Origin: Flavobacterium sp.
GTDB taxonomy: Bacteria; Bacteroidota; Bacteroidia; Flavobacteriales; Flavobacteriaceae
Assembly: GCA_021740105.1 (NCBI GenBank)
Contig: JAIPAM010000009.1
Location: forward strand, 1 to 64,000
Direction of reading: 5' to 3'
Length of the DNA: 64,000 nt
The notes under the pieces were generated by a model that saw only the letters and a list, made by a program, of their open reading frames with translations, searched no databases and was not told the DNA's origin. The first letter of the stretch is position 1. Each line of letters begins with the position of its first letter. Below, piece after piece: positions 1 through 7,606 of this stretch. The translations under genes were made by a program, and so were the position numbers.

Positions 1-2304
1 TAAATCAAGTACATCATCTGATATGAATGGTACAAATCCATTCACTTCATGAAATAATGCGTAATCCTCTTTTTTAATTATTAAAAATAAAGGTATCCAA
101 AATTCAATGAATCCTTTTTTCAATTTAAAAGGTTTAGCTTTTAATATATCATATAATTCGCCTAGATTTCGTTTTGAAGATTTTGCAGAAATTAAAAATG
201 CAGTGCATTCATCCCAAAGCGGCTTAAAAGTAATATCTGCTGGAGGATTAAATGAATAAATTCCTTTGCTTTCTTTATGAATTCCCGTATTCTTCAATAA
301 ACTTAAGTAAATTGATTTTTCAGGTGGAAATTTCGAATCTTCAAATCCTAAATAAGATTCGTTTTCAAACTCTAAAACTTTTCTCATCAAAAACTTCCGA
401 GCAGTATTGATTTGAGGACTTAAATTTTCTCTGTTAAAAAGTTCATTTTTAATACTTGGTGCTTTTGCAAACTCTTCATCACAAATCTTGGATAATAAAC
501 TATTTAAATCTTTCTTAGATGTAACTACTTTATTTGATCCCAAATAATACCATAAATTCTCTTTAGCATCCGAAAATAAATTTTGTAATACTAACCAATT
601 TAATTTATTAATATGATGTTGTAATTCTTCGTTTAATAATTTACTTGCATTAACATCTGAAATGAATTTTTTTAGTAAAATTTTATATTTGTTAACGGTA
701 AAAATCTCGTTGTAAATTTCATCAGAATTTTTATAAAGAACAAATAAATTACTTTCTGTGTTTTTAGATAAATCTTTAATGTCTTTATTCTTGATTTTTG
801 AATTAAAAATCAAGTTGATATAACCATCCACAGAACCTTCAGGAAATTTAATATCACTAATTTCATTTAATATTTTATATTCAAAGTATCTTGGGGTTCC
901 TGTTTTAAAAGAATGTTTCTTTGCATTTTCTACAGGAAAAATTATTAATTTACCTAACTCATCAGCAATTGAAAAATTAACTTCAATTTCTTTTGAAACG
1001 TTAGTTAATTCTTGTTCAATATCAATGTCTGTTCCTTCTAAAAAATTTAATTTATTACTGTGCTTATAAAATCTTATAATACCAAACTTCTCTAACTTTT
1101 CTATAGTTTCAAGAATAGTTTTTGACGAGAATAAACTTGTAATATTAATGTATGCCGCGGCAAACTCTTTATCAAATTTTCCGCCTGATTTGCAAAAAAT
1201 ATTAACCAGACAAATTGTTTTAATTATTTCAGATGCTACAGAATAATCCTCAGAAAAATTCAGTTCTGCTCTTTCAAGTGCTCTCATTGAAGAAAGCCAT
1301 TGCGGACGATGGGGATTGTTATAATTTTGGATATCTGTAGAAAGCGTTTGAATTAAATAATCATAAACTGAGTTAACATTAAAAAAATTCAATTCTTCCG
1401 AATTATCGTAGGATTTTGAAAAATCATTTAAAAATGTGAATAAAGACCTTTCATTTTGTCCATATCTCTGCAATGATTGAACCAAAATATTAGCTGATAA
1501 CCAATCTAAAGGATATAGTTTATTAAACAAAGAAGATGCATTTGACTGACTGTAATTAACCAAATTAGAATGAATAATCTGATTGTTTAATTTTTCAAAT
1601 TCAGTTGTTTTTGATTTAGGAATGTCAATATTTTCTAATTGCTTACTCGCAAAAAACAATAACTGCTCAACCGGTTCATTAAATAATAATTCTACGAATC
1701 TTCCTTTAATTTTTTCCCATTCCTGCTTTTCAATAATTTCAAGAGATGAAGAATAAGAAATAAAGTTTTGATGAAGTGTAATAACAAAATAAGTCTGCTT
1801 ATCAACATCATTTACCCATTCTGAAACTAGTTGTAATAAATATAAGTCGTTACTTCCTTTATTTTTATTAATATATTCAAGGAATTTCCCAAATTCGTCT
1901 ATTAAAATGACTAAACCATTTTTCTTTTTTTCTGCAGCTTGTCTTCTTTTTTCTAGCTCATCAATTATTTCTCTTGAACTTGATTCTGTATCTAATCCTA
2001 GTGATTTTTGGAATGCAAAAGTTAAACTAGTTGAATCACCCAGTATTTTAAGAAATTGATAGGATTTACACTTGTCGTTTGTAACAGAACTAAAATATAT
2101 TTTCTTTTTAAGTAAGTTTTTTTCTAAAGCCCAAAGAAAAGAAGATTTACCAGTGCCATAATTCCCAATTATTGTAAAAGATTTAGTTGAACTTTTTTCA
2201 TTACCAAAAATTCGTTTAAATATTTTTGTAGCATTTGGTGTGACAATGTAATTTAAATCCTTAGATGCATCACGAATAATGTTGGTTGATATATTATAAT
2301 CCAC
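1..2304 (-). CDS. Large P-loop ATPase, probably defence-associated (partial, C-terminus beyond window)
   Basis: An open frame of 768 codons runs without a stop from position 2304 to the left edge, so the protein is larger than what is visible. Walker A is at residues 47-54 (GNYGTGKS) and Walker B at about 131-137 (hydrophobic run ending in DE), so the N-terminal third is a nucleoside-triphosphatase domain; the rest is helical and unrecognised. The only plausible start is the GTG at 2304-2302, because no in-frame ATG occurs between it and the upstream stop. This start overlaps the end of the DUF4007 gene by 11 bp, implying co-transcription and translational coupling. Large ATPases beside DUF4007 are known from phage-defence neighbourhoods; the role as a defence motor is inferred from that context. 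Confidence 0.75.
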   Translation of the reverse strand, partial: MDYNISTNIIRDASKDLNYIVTPNATKIFKRIFGNEKSSTKSFTIIGNYGTGKSSFLWALEKNLLKKKIYFSSVTNDKCKSYQFLKILGDSTSLTFAFQKSLGLDTESSSREIIDELEKRRQAAEKKKNGLVILIDEFGKFLEYINKNKGSNDLYLLQLVSEWVNDVDKQTYFVITLHQNFISYSSSLEIIEKQEWEKIKGRFVELLFNEPVEQLLFFASKQLENIDIPKSKTTEFEKLNNQIIHSNLVNYSQSNASSLFNKLYPLDWLSANILVQSLQRYGQNERSLFTFLNDFSKSYDNSEELNFFNVNSVYDYLIQTLSTDIQNYNNPHRPQWLSSMRALERAELNFSEDYSVASEIIKTICLVNIFCKSGGKFDKEFAAAYINITSLFSSKTILETIEKLEKFGIIRFYKHSNKLNFLEGTDIDIEQELTNVSKEIEVNFSIADELGKLIIFPVENAKKHSFKTGTPRYFEYKILNEISDIKFPEGSVDGYINLIFNSKIKNKDIKDLSKNTESNLFVLYKNSDEIYNEIFTVNKYKILLKKFISDVNASKLLNEELQHHINKLNWLVLQNLFSDAKENLWYYLGSNKVVTSKKDLNSLLSKICDEEFAKAPSIKNELFNRENLSPQINTARKFLMRKVLEFENESYLGFEDSKFPPEKSIYLSLLKNTGIHKESKGIYSFNPPADITFKPLWDECTAFLISAKSSKRNLGELYDILKAKPFKLKKGFIEFWIPLFLIIKKEDYALFHEVNGFVPFISDDVLDL

Positions 2305-3181
2305 GGCGGTAATATTTTTGTAAAAGGTTTAATTTAAATTCTTCACTAACTGCTTTTATTTGTATTTGTCTGATACCAGCATCGTCATTAAATATAAATT
2401 CTGAATATTCACGACATAAATTCTCTATAATTATTTCTAAACCTTCATTCGAAATTACAAAATAAGATCCAAGAGTTTTTCTAATATCTTTAAACTGGAT
2501 TCCAGAATTATTTCCATATAAATCAAATAAACAGTAGCCGAAAATTTCTATTGGAAAATCCGAACGATTTTCCTTATTTAATTTATAAGTCATTACTCCA
2601 TTTTCTCTACTAATAGACGAAATAAGATTTAATTCAATCAAAGGAGAATTAAAGTCATCCTCTAAAGATTTTAGAGTTCTAACTCCTGAAAAATAACTTT
2701 GAATAAAAACTTTAAAATCGGAACTTAAGGTATTTTCACTAGTCTCTCTCGAAGATGATTCAGCTATTTTTACTTTAATAAAATTTATTATTTGTCTTTC
2801 GTCAAATTCATTACTTATTCTTTCATTTGTAAAGTCCGAAAAAATTAGTTTATAAATACTTGCAACATCAATATTACAAATCAAATATTGCAACAGCCAC
2901 AAAGTACCTTCGTCTTCTAAATATCGATCATAACCTCGATCAACTGAAAATATTAATTTTGCAATATCTGTAAGTTTTTTATCCTCATCAACTAACCCAA
3001 AAGCTCTAATCCAATATTGAATTGCTTGAACCATATTTTTACCAACACCAAGTTCTAATATAGCATCTTCTAGATTATGAAAACCTTTAAGATCTTTATT
3101 ATCAATTAGTTCTACACCTTTTAACAACCACTGTTGTCTACAATGAAAGGTGTCATGACCGGAAAATTTTAAATTACTCAT
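2294..3181 (-). CDS. DUF4007 family protein, upstream partner of the large ATPase
   Basis: The N-terminus carries the DUF4007 signature: FSGHDTFHCRQQWLLKG, then LGVGKNMVQAIQYW about 40 residues later, followed by an acidic, helical C-terminal half. The start chosen at 3181 (MSNLKFSGHDTF) puts the signature at residue 6; an in-frame ATG 16 codons upstream gives an atypical extension. DUF4007 genes commonly occur in DNA phosphorothioation (Dnd/Pbe-type) and other defence islands, usually next to a large ATPase as here. The molecular function is not established. The gene is transcribed away from the hairpin-rich intergenic region at its 5' side. Confidence 0.85.
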   Translation of the reverse strand: MSNLKFSGHDTFHCRQQWLLKGVELIDNKDLKGFHNLEDAILELGVGKNMVQAIQYWIRAFGLVDEDKKLTDIAKLIFSVDRGYDRYLEDEGTLWLLQYLICNIDVASIYKLIFSDFTNERISNEFDERQIINFIKVKIAESSSRETSENTLSSDFKVFIQSYFSGVRTLKSLEDDFNSPLIELNLISSISRENGVMTYKLNKENRSDFPIEIFGYCLFDLYGNNSGIQFKDIRKTLGSYFVISNEGLEIIIENLCREYSEFIFNDDAGIRQIQIKAVSEEFKLNLLQKYYRRGL

Positions 3182-3531
3182 ATAATTTATTTGAAACCGC
3201 AATTTAATAAAATGGATGAAGTTCTCCAATTTATATCAATATAATTTTTAATAAATCTGAATTATTTACAACTATTTGATTAACAATAGTTTAATTGTTT
3301 TTTTTAATTATTTGTTGGACAAATAAGGTCAAAATATAAATTAATTAATTTTATTATTTATTATTTTATAAATTTGTGAAGTATTTCGAACCCATTAAGG
3401 GTACCAACCGAGTGAAGACACCACGGTGGTAAAACAATACGGGCCCGTCCGGTCAAAATAAACGTAAGTTTACCCAGACACCTTATTTATCGGAATACAA
3501 ATAACGATTGTTTAACTAAATCCTTATTTGT
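3182..3531. other. 350-bp divergent intergenic region
   Basis: This gap separates the minus-strand DUF4007 gene from the plus-strand six-gene operon and must hold promoters for both. The first 190 bp are extremely AT-rich with no coding signal. The 3' half holds a GC-richer hairpin-dense segment (separate entry). From about 3484 to 3531 the sequence is again plain AT-rich leader. Confidence 0.7.
3388..3484 (+). ncRNA. Candidate structured RNA or hairpin-rich leader
   Basis: Within a very AT-rich surrounding, this ~100-bp segment is GC-rich and packed with complementary pairs: ACCC-attaa-GGGT (3390-3402), an enclosing ACCG/CGGT pair (3407-3410 with 3450-3453), the near-palindrome ACCACGGTGGT (3420-3430), the palindrome ACGGGCCCGT (3439-3448), and TAAAC-GTAA-GTTTA (3459-3472), whose loop GTAA fits the GNRA tetraloop class. 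GGTC (3451-3454) can also pair with GACaCC (3477-3482). This suggests either a non-coding RNA or the leader of the operon starting at 3532. No known RNA family was recognised, and strand is inferred from the downstream genes. Confidence 0.35.
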
Positions 3532-3885
3532 ATGAAAAATTCAATGCAAATTACTTTGAAAAACCAAGTCTTAATAAAAATAGAGGCTACGGTAAAAAAA
3601 ACAAATGACACTTTTATAAAAGTGCATGAACTTCAAGATGGTACTTCGCCATTATTTCTTGAAATTGAACATCAACAAATTAACACAGTTTTGGAGCTAA
3701 GCAAGGTTACTCCTTTTGTGCTATTGTATTTCGATGAAGAACTACAATTTACAGGAGCCGCATATAGCTTAAATGGCTCAGACAGTTCATTTGGTGTTGG
3801 TACTTTGTTCAAAAAAATTCTGTTACTTCATTACCCAATTGAATTTAAATTGGAAGAAGTAGCATGTCTAACTTTAATCTCATAG
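3532..3885 (+). CDS. Unrecognised 117-aa protein, first gene of six-gene operon
   Basis: I do not recognise this protein. It has no signal peptide or membrane segment and looks like a small soluble alpha/beta protein: a basic N-terminal strand pair, then alternating hydrophobic stretches (FVLLYFDEELQFTG) and a hydrophobic C-terminal part. There is a faint resemblance to DUF192-like cores (a PFVLLYFD stretch), too weak to use as a name. It heads a compact plus-strand run in which genes overlap or are separated by a few bases up to 5965, so the group is probably one transcript. Confidence 0.65.
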   Translation: MKNSMQITLKNQVLIKIEATVKKTNDTFIKVHELQDGTSPLFLEIEHQQINTVLELSKVTPFVLLYFDEELQFTGAAYSLNGSDSSFGVGTLFKKILLLHYPIEFKLEEVACLTLIS

Positions 3886-3887
3886 CT

Positions 3888-4184
3888 ATGGAATATCTAT
3901 TTATTCAACGTCCAGACGACAGAGAAAAGATTATGGAGTTGTTAGGCAACTTTAAAAAGAATTCCAAACAAGAATTAGTTTCAAGTTACAATAATTCGGT
4001 AACAACAGGTATTGTTGGAGTTCATGCTCAAGCACAAATGTTAGTGGCTATGCACAATGCTTTTGGAGCAACATTTGGAAAATCACCAATCAAAATAGAA
4101 GATAATATTATCATCAGTTTGACCGGTAAGATTGAATTGATTGGTGAGGAGTGGCAATATTGTAATAATCCAAAAACAGTTTAA
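3888..4184 (+). CDS. Unrecognised ~98-aa protein, second gene of operon
   Basis: Small soluble protein with no recognised domain. The ATG at 3888 lies 2 bp after the stop of the previous gene and is preferred; an in-frame ATG at 3864 would overlap the upstream gene by 22 bp. The centre contains a small-residue-rich helix (VTTGIVGVHAQAQMLVAMHNAFGATFG) flanked by a charged N-terminal helix and a C-terminal strand. The spacing implies translational coupling with both neighbours. Confidence 0.6.
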   Translation: MEYLFIQRPDDREKIMELLGNFKKNSKQELVSSYNNSVTTGIVGVHAQAQMLVAMHNAFGATFGKSPIKIEDNIIISLTGKIELIGEEWQYCNNPKTV

Positions 4185-4185
4185 T

Positions 4186-4848
4186 ATGCAATACATTATG
4201 TCTCGCTATGGTGGTCATGCTATGGTCATTGGTAAAGGAAAAGCAAGTAATGAAAAATTACCTGAAGATCAATCATTGAAAAATATGTTTGATAATTATG
4301 CTGCCGAAATTATTCCACAACTTTTTTTCATATCCTCTTATGATGCTCTTCCTGAATGGATGGGTGGAATGGATAAATTATATTTTCCTAAAACTGTAAA
4401 ATTGGGAACAATAGAGCATCGATTTAATGAAGTATTCAGTCAGTATGATGTATCAGCTACAACAGATATTTACATTGCTAACCATCAATATTCCAATTTA
4501 TTTGCGGTGTTTATTAAAACACACAAGGAATCATTGAAATGGGTTGTAGATGAATACCAAGAACGTTATGATTATGTTTTACTAGTCCTCATAAGAGAAC
4601 AGGACTTAGATTATGATCAAAGTTTAAGTAAGAATACCGGTTACATCGAAAAAATTCTTCTAATACTATTTTACAAAATGGGATTAACATACGAAGGAGA
4701 TATTGAAGGATTTAATGCTTCTAAAACTTATTTAGGAAAGAAAATATCAAAAGAATTTAAAGAAAGTATTACTGAAAAACTAGTAGGAATTGAAACCGAT
4801 GAGGATTTAAGTAAAATTCTACTAGAATATGAAACCATAAAAAAATAA
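4186..4848 (+). CDS. Unrecognised 220-aa protein, third gene of operon
   Basis: No family recognised. The preferred start at 4186 (MQYIMSRYGGHAM) lies one base after the preceding stop; a second Met follows at 4198, and the upstream in-frame ATG at 4141 would lie inside the previous gene. The protein is soluble, rich in aromatic residues in the middle third (about residues 45-150) and charged at the C-terminus. No signal peptide or membrane segment. It is the largest protein of this operon and the best query for remote-homology detection. Confidence 0.65.
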   Translation: MQYIMSRYGGHAMVIGKGKASNEKLPEDQSLKNMFDNYAAEIIPQLFFISSYDALPEWMGGMDKLYFPKTVKLGTIEHRFNEVFSQYDVSATTDIYIANHQYSNLFAVFIKTHKESLKWVVDEYQERYDYVLLVLIREQDLDYDQSLSKNTGYIEKILLILFYKMGLTYEGDIEGFNASKTYLGKKISKEFKESITEKLVGIETDEDLSKILLEYETIKK

Positions 4849-4853
4849 AACAC

Positions 4854-5297
4854 ATGAGCATCAATATAAAAAATTTAGACGAGAAATGGTATGAACATAG
4901 ACTATTCATTAATGGGTATGGAAAATTTCCATATATAATTTTAAAAACAGGTCATGCAATTTACATGCAAATCCCAATTCAATTTAATATAAATGGAGAT
5001 TTTGTCAATAATCCGGGTACCAACATAGAGAATGTTAGTAGTCAGTTACTTTCAGATTATGAAATTGACAAAAAATCTGAACTTCACAATAGGATAATTG
5101 AACATTGCAAATGGGTAAAATCTAGAATGGAAGCTGATAAAAATCGACAAGCAAGAATATGTCTTGTTGAGGGGCCTGAAATAGCATATTTCTTTGAAGA
5201 AAGTGAAATAACTTTTTCAACTTCAATTCCATATGGGGGTACACTTGTAACACAAGAAAATAAAATAATAGCAATGAATGTTCAACATTATATCTAA
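4854..5297 (+). CDS. Unrecognised 147-aa protein, fourth gene of operon
   Basis: Starts 5 bp after the previous stop. It is a soluble protein with a beta-rich N-terminal half (FPYIILKTGHAIYMQIPIQF), a charged helix at about residues 75-105 and a short strand-rich end. No motif I can name. Membership of the same compact gene run is the only functional clue. Confidence 0.65.
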   Translation: MSINIKNLDEKWYEHRLFINGYGKFPYIILKTGHAIYMQIPIQFNINGDFVNNPGTNIENVSSQLLSDYEIDKKSELHNRIIEHCKWVKSRMEADKNRQARICLVEGPEIAYFFEESEITFSTSIPYGGTLVTQENKIIAMNVQHYI

Positions 5298-5302
5298 AAA
5301 AG

Positions 5303-5374
5303 ATGGAACCAAATGTAAAACCTGTGTCCAAACTCCCAATTGCAACAATTGAAAAGATTTATTCCAATAACTAA
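5303..5374 (+). CDS. Possible 23-aa micro-ORF coupled to the next gene
   Basis: A short frame reading MEPNVKPVSKLPIATIEKI and four further residues begins 5 bp after the preceding stop and ends in TAATG, so its stop overlaps the start codon of the 129-aa gene. The gap would otherwise be the only long one in the operon. It could be a genuine leader peptide or a chance frame; the overlap geometry is the sole support. Confidence 0.3.
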   Translation: MEPNVKPVSKLPIATIEKIYSNN

Positions 5375-5763
5375 TGACAAAATACAACATAAAAGAAAAG
5401 GTTTTCAAAACTTGGGATGAATTATATTTCTTACTTGAACTAACCAGTTCAAAAACGAACGATAAAGAAGTTATTATGGAAATCATGAAAACCCAACTTT
5501 CAAAAAAAGAAAGTTGGGAATTGTTTTATGAACGTAAAGAATGGCATCCCATTAATGAAAGTCAATTGCAAACTAACTCCACTAATATATTAAAGACGTT
5601 GATATTAAAATGGGAAGAATTAATAATTGAATCCTATTTTTATCTTCAACAAGCAAGAAAATCAGGAGGAACATTGGGACATAAAATTGGCCCTATATGG
5701 TCATTTCATAAAAGGGAAAAAGAAAAATACGAAAACATCATATTAAAATTAAACATTTTATAA
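5374..5763 (+). CDS. Unrecognised 129-aa protein, fifth gene of operon
   Basis: Soluble, helical, lysine- and tryptophan-rich protein (tryptophans near residues 15, 50, 58, 78 and 112). It has no signal peptide and no recognised domain. The ATG overlaps the stop of the putative micro-ORF (TAATG). It is separated by one base from the last gene of the run. Confidence 0.6.
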   Translation: MTKYNIKEKVFKTWDELYFLLELTSSKTNDKEVIMEIMKTQLSKKESWELFYERKEWHPINESQLQTNSTNILKTLILKWEELIIESYFYLQQARKSGGTLGHKIGPIWSFHKREKEKYENIILKLNIL

Positions 5764-5764
5764 A

Positions 5765-5965
5765 ATGAAAGAAGAAATTAAGAAAGATATAATAATAGGA
5801 ATTATTACTCCATGGGGTGTATCTCTAATGAGTAAAAAACTTGAAAACTGGTCTGATGTAGATATTAATGGTTTTATGTCAATACATTATATTACAGTTA
5901 GAACTTCAAAAGAAAATTACGAAAAAGCCTATAGGTTTAAAATAATTCCGGTGGATGATAAATAA
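5765..5965 (+). CDS. Unrecognised 66-aa protein, last gene of operon
   Basis: Starts one base after the preceding stop and is followed by a 190-bp non-coding gap, so it ends the run. Small protein with a hydrophobic segment at residues 10-20 and mixed charge elsewhere. No family recognised. Tight spacing is the main argument that it is real. Confidence 0.5.
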   Translation: MKEEIKKDIIIGIITPWGVSLMSKKLENWSDVDINGFMSIHYITVRTSKENYEKAYRFKIIPVDDK

Positions 5966-6001
5966 TTTTTATATAACCAGTTGACTTTTAAAAATCTTTT
6001 A

Positions 6002-6141
6002 TCTATTAATTAAAAAAGAGAATTACTCTGACGATATTAGTCAAAAACAAAGTGGTTATTTAATTCCTCAATAATTATCTAATTTCTTGTTTCTTCTATA
6101 TCACAGGACAAATTCTCTTTAATTAAACTTTAATTAATAGA
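6002..6141. repeat. Long inverted repeat upstream of HUH nuclease gene
   Basis: Left arm 6002-6024 contains TCTATTAATTAAA directly followed by AAAGAGAATT. The right arm contains AATTCTCTTT (6111-6120), then an 8-base interruption, then TTTAATTAATAGA (6129-6141). Both blocks are exact reverse complements of the left arm, enclosing an ~86-nt centre. The structure ends 12 bp before the HUH-type gene. HUH replication initiators and relaxases nick near hairpins of this kind, so a replication or transfer origin is a reasonable inference; a regulatory cruciform is the alternative. Confidence 0.5.
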
Positions 6142-6153
6142 GATAGATTTACT

Positions 6154-6750
6154 ATGCACACAAAAGAATGGTATAACAAAAAAGAGATATCAGAACTATA
6201 CCCAATATCTTCATCAACCTACAAAAAGAGAATTAAGAATATTGATTCCTCTAAAACAAAATTCACTTCATCTAAAACAGGTTCCCCAACCAGATTAATT
6301 CATCATTCCATATTGGATGAACTATTCAGAAGAAGAAGAAGATTAAGTTCAAAAGAATTTGAACATACTATTAAATGGGTTAGAAATCACCATTGGAACT
6401 TCATTGGAAATATTGTTCCTGTAAGCTCCACCATTGAGGATATAAAAAACAAGATGAGGTTCTTATTTGAGGAACTCAAATCATTACAAATGGAAAAAAA
6501 TCAAATAATCTTGTTTTACACAATCGAAATGAACCCAAATGACAATTGCTACCATGCACATTTTTTAATTGATTGTGCAAAAGATATGCTCGTTCTGGGG
6601 GATATTAAAGATAAACTTGCAATCATCTGCGAACCAAATTCAAAAAATGAGTCCAGAATTCATCTTGAGGAATATGATATGAAATTTGGAAAAGATGGAG
6701 CAATATATTCATCAAAAGAGGAGCGATATTTTTATGAAATATTGGGATAA
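6154..6750 (+). CDS. Small HUH-type endonuclease (Rep/relaxase-like) with N-terminal HTH
   Basis: 198 aa. Residues 8-30 resemble a helix-turn-helix (KKEISELYPISSSTYKKR). The core shows the HUH arrangement: strand FYTIEMN (121-127), the metal-binding HAH at 134-136 followed by FLID, and a C-terminal YSSK (185-188) matching the YxxK motif whose Tyr attacks DNA in rolling-circle initiators. FIGNIVP (83-89) could be the preceding motif 1 strand. The length is short for a full plasmid Rep. It sits directly downstream of a long inverted repeat and inside an island with a tyrosine recombinase, fitting a role in element replication or mobilisation. The family assignment is from motifs only. Confidence 0.6.
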   Translation: MHTKEWYNKKEISELYPISSSTYKKRIKNIDSSKTKFTSSKTGSPTRLIHHSILDELFRRRRRLSSKEFEHTIKWVRNHHWNFIGNIVPVSSTIEDIKNKMRFLFEELKSLQMEKNQIILFYTIEMNPNDNCYHAHFLIDCAKDMLVLGDIKDKLAIICEPNSKNESRIHLEEYDMKFGKDGAIYSSKEERYFYEILG

Positions 6751-6767
6751 CTAAATTATATATGTAA

Positions 6768-6912
6768 TGAAGTTAATCTCATTTAACCCCACTTTACAAA
6801 AACAAACTTCACTATCTAGAATGAGCTTAAATTGCCTAAAATTAGCACTTTAGGTAGTGCGAACCTAAAATATCCGCTCTAGATTTGTACTCGAATTCAG
6901 GAGGCCACCCAT
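6768..6912 (+). ncRNA. Candidate structured intergenic RNA with competing pairings
   Basis: The 199-bp gap before the Api92-like gene contains TGAAGTT/AACTTCA (about 6768-6810), ATCTAGA...TCTAGAT enclosing the centre (about 6814-6886), and a core in which TTTAGG (about 6850) can pair with either of two identical CCTAAA copies, one upstream and one downstream. GCAC/GTGC brackets the same TTTAGG. Mutually exclusive pairing is what a leader switch would show. A GGAGG follows near 6900 but lies about 47 nt before the ATG. No known family recognised. Confidence 0.3.
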
Positions 6913-6949
6913 TCAAAAATTAAATAAATAAATTAAAAAAAATATAACT

Positions 6950-7555
6950 ATGTACAATTGGTGTTTAAACAAAGTAAAAATTACAGGTGAAGAAGAAAAC
7001 TTAAAAAAAATAAGTCAAATTATTAATAAAATACTTCATGAAAATGATGAATTAGAAATGATGGAAAGTTTAATTGGGAAAGATTCAATTAATGCCGAAG
7101 ATTATTATAATGATGTCAGATGGCATGATGTAAAAATAAAGTATTGGGGAATAAAATGGAATATAAAATATGGCGATTGTATTTCAATAGATAAAAATGA
7201 ATATATAATTCTTGAATTTCAAACAGTATGGCATCCAAAAGAATTTAGCAAAATGCTTTCAAAAATATACGATGTAAGTGTAACTATAAATTATTTAGAA
7301 CATAAAATGGGGTTAAGTAGACTAATTGAAATTGATAACAATGGAAATATACTAAGAGATAAAACTTATCGATATGTATGGAAAGGTTTATACAACTATG
7401 ACAAATCAATTTTATTTAAAAAAATTGATGAATTCGTAGGAGATTTTTTAAAAATTAAAAATGATCTCAGAGAAAATTACCATAATGATATTAATAAAGA
7501 TACACGAAAAGGTTTCAGAGATAATCTATTAAGTCTCTTGAACCATAAAAATTGA
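6950..7555 (+). CDS. Api92-like / DUF1281-type protein, copy 1
   Basis: 201 aa. It opens with MYNWCLNKVKITGEEENLKKI, which fits the MxNWCxNxxxIxG start typical of Api92-like ferredoxin-fold proteins from phages, plasmids and integrative elements. The middle retains WGIKWN and a later segment resembles the family's F.T.W.P...F. pattern (FQTVWHPKEFSKML). The C-terminal 70 residues are a charged extension. Function of the family is unknown. The next gene encodes a diverged relative, and the whole cluster is very AT-rich. Confidence 0.6.
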   Translation: MYNWCLNKVKITGEEENLKKISQIINKILHENDELEMMESLIGKDSINAEDYYNDVRWHDVKIKYWGIKWNIKYGDCISIDKNEYIILEFQTVWHPKEFSKMLSKIYDVSVTINYLEHKMGLSRLIEIDNNGNILRDKTYRYVWKGLYNYDKSILFKKIDEFVGDFLKIKNDLRENYHNDINKDTRKGFRDNLLSLLNHKN

Positions 7556-7606
7556 ATTTAAGTGTAAAAGTTTAAAAAGTAATTATAAAAATTAAAAAAA
7601 AATAAG

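Noticed and set aside
3390..3410. Left attachment site of the element (GGGTACCAACC)
   Set aside because: Only GGTACC is shared with the right end at 11413-11425, too short to count as the att core.
3388..3484. Group II intron or retron RNA
   Set aside because: No reverse transcriptase gene is nearby and no domain V-like hairpin or GTGYG intron start could be found.
6880..6912. tRNA-like T-arm (TCGAATTCAGG...CCACC)
   Set aside because: No matching T-stem, acceptor or anticodon arm can be drawn; resemblance is limited to the loop-like string.
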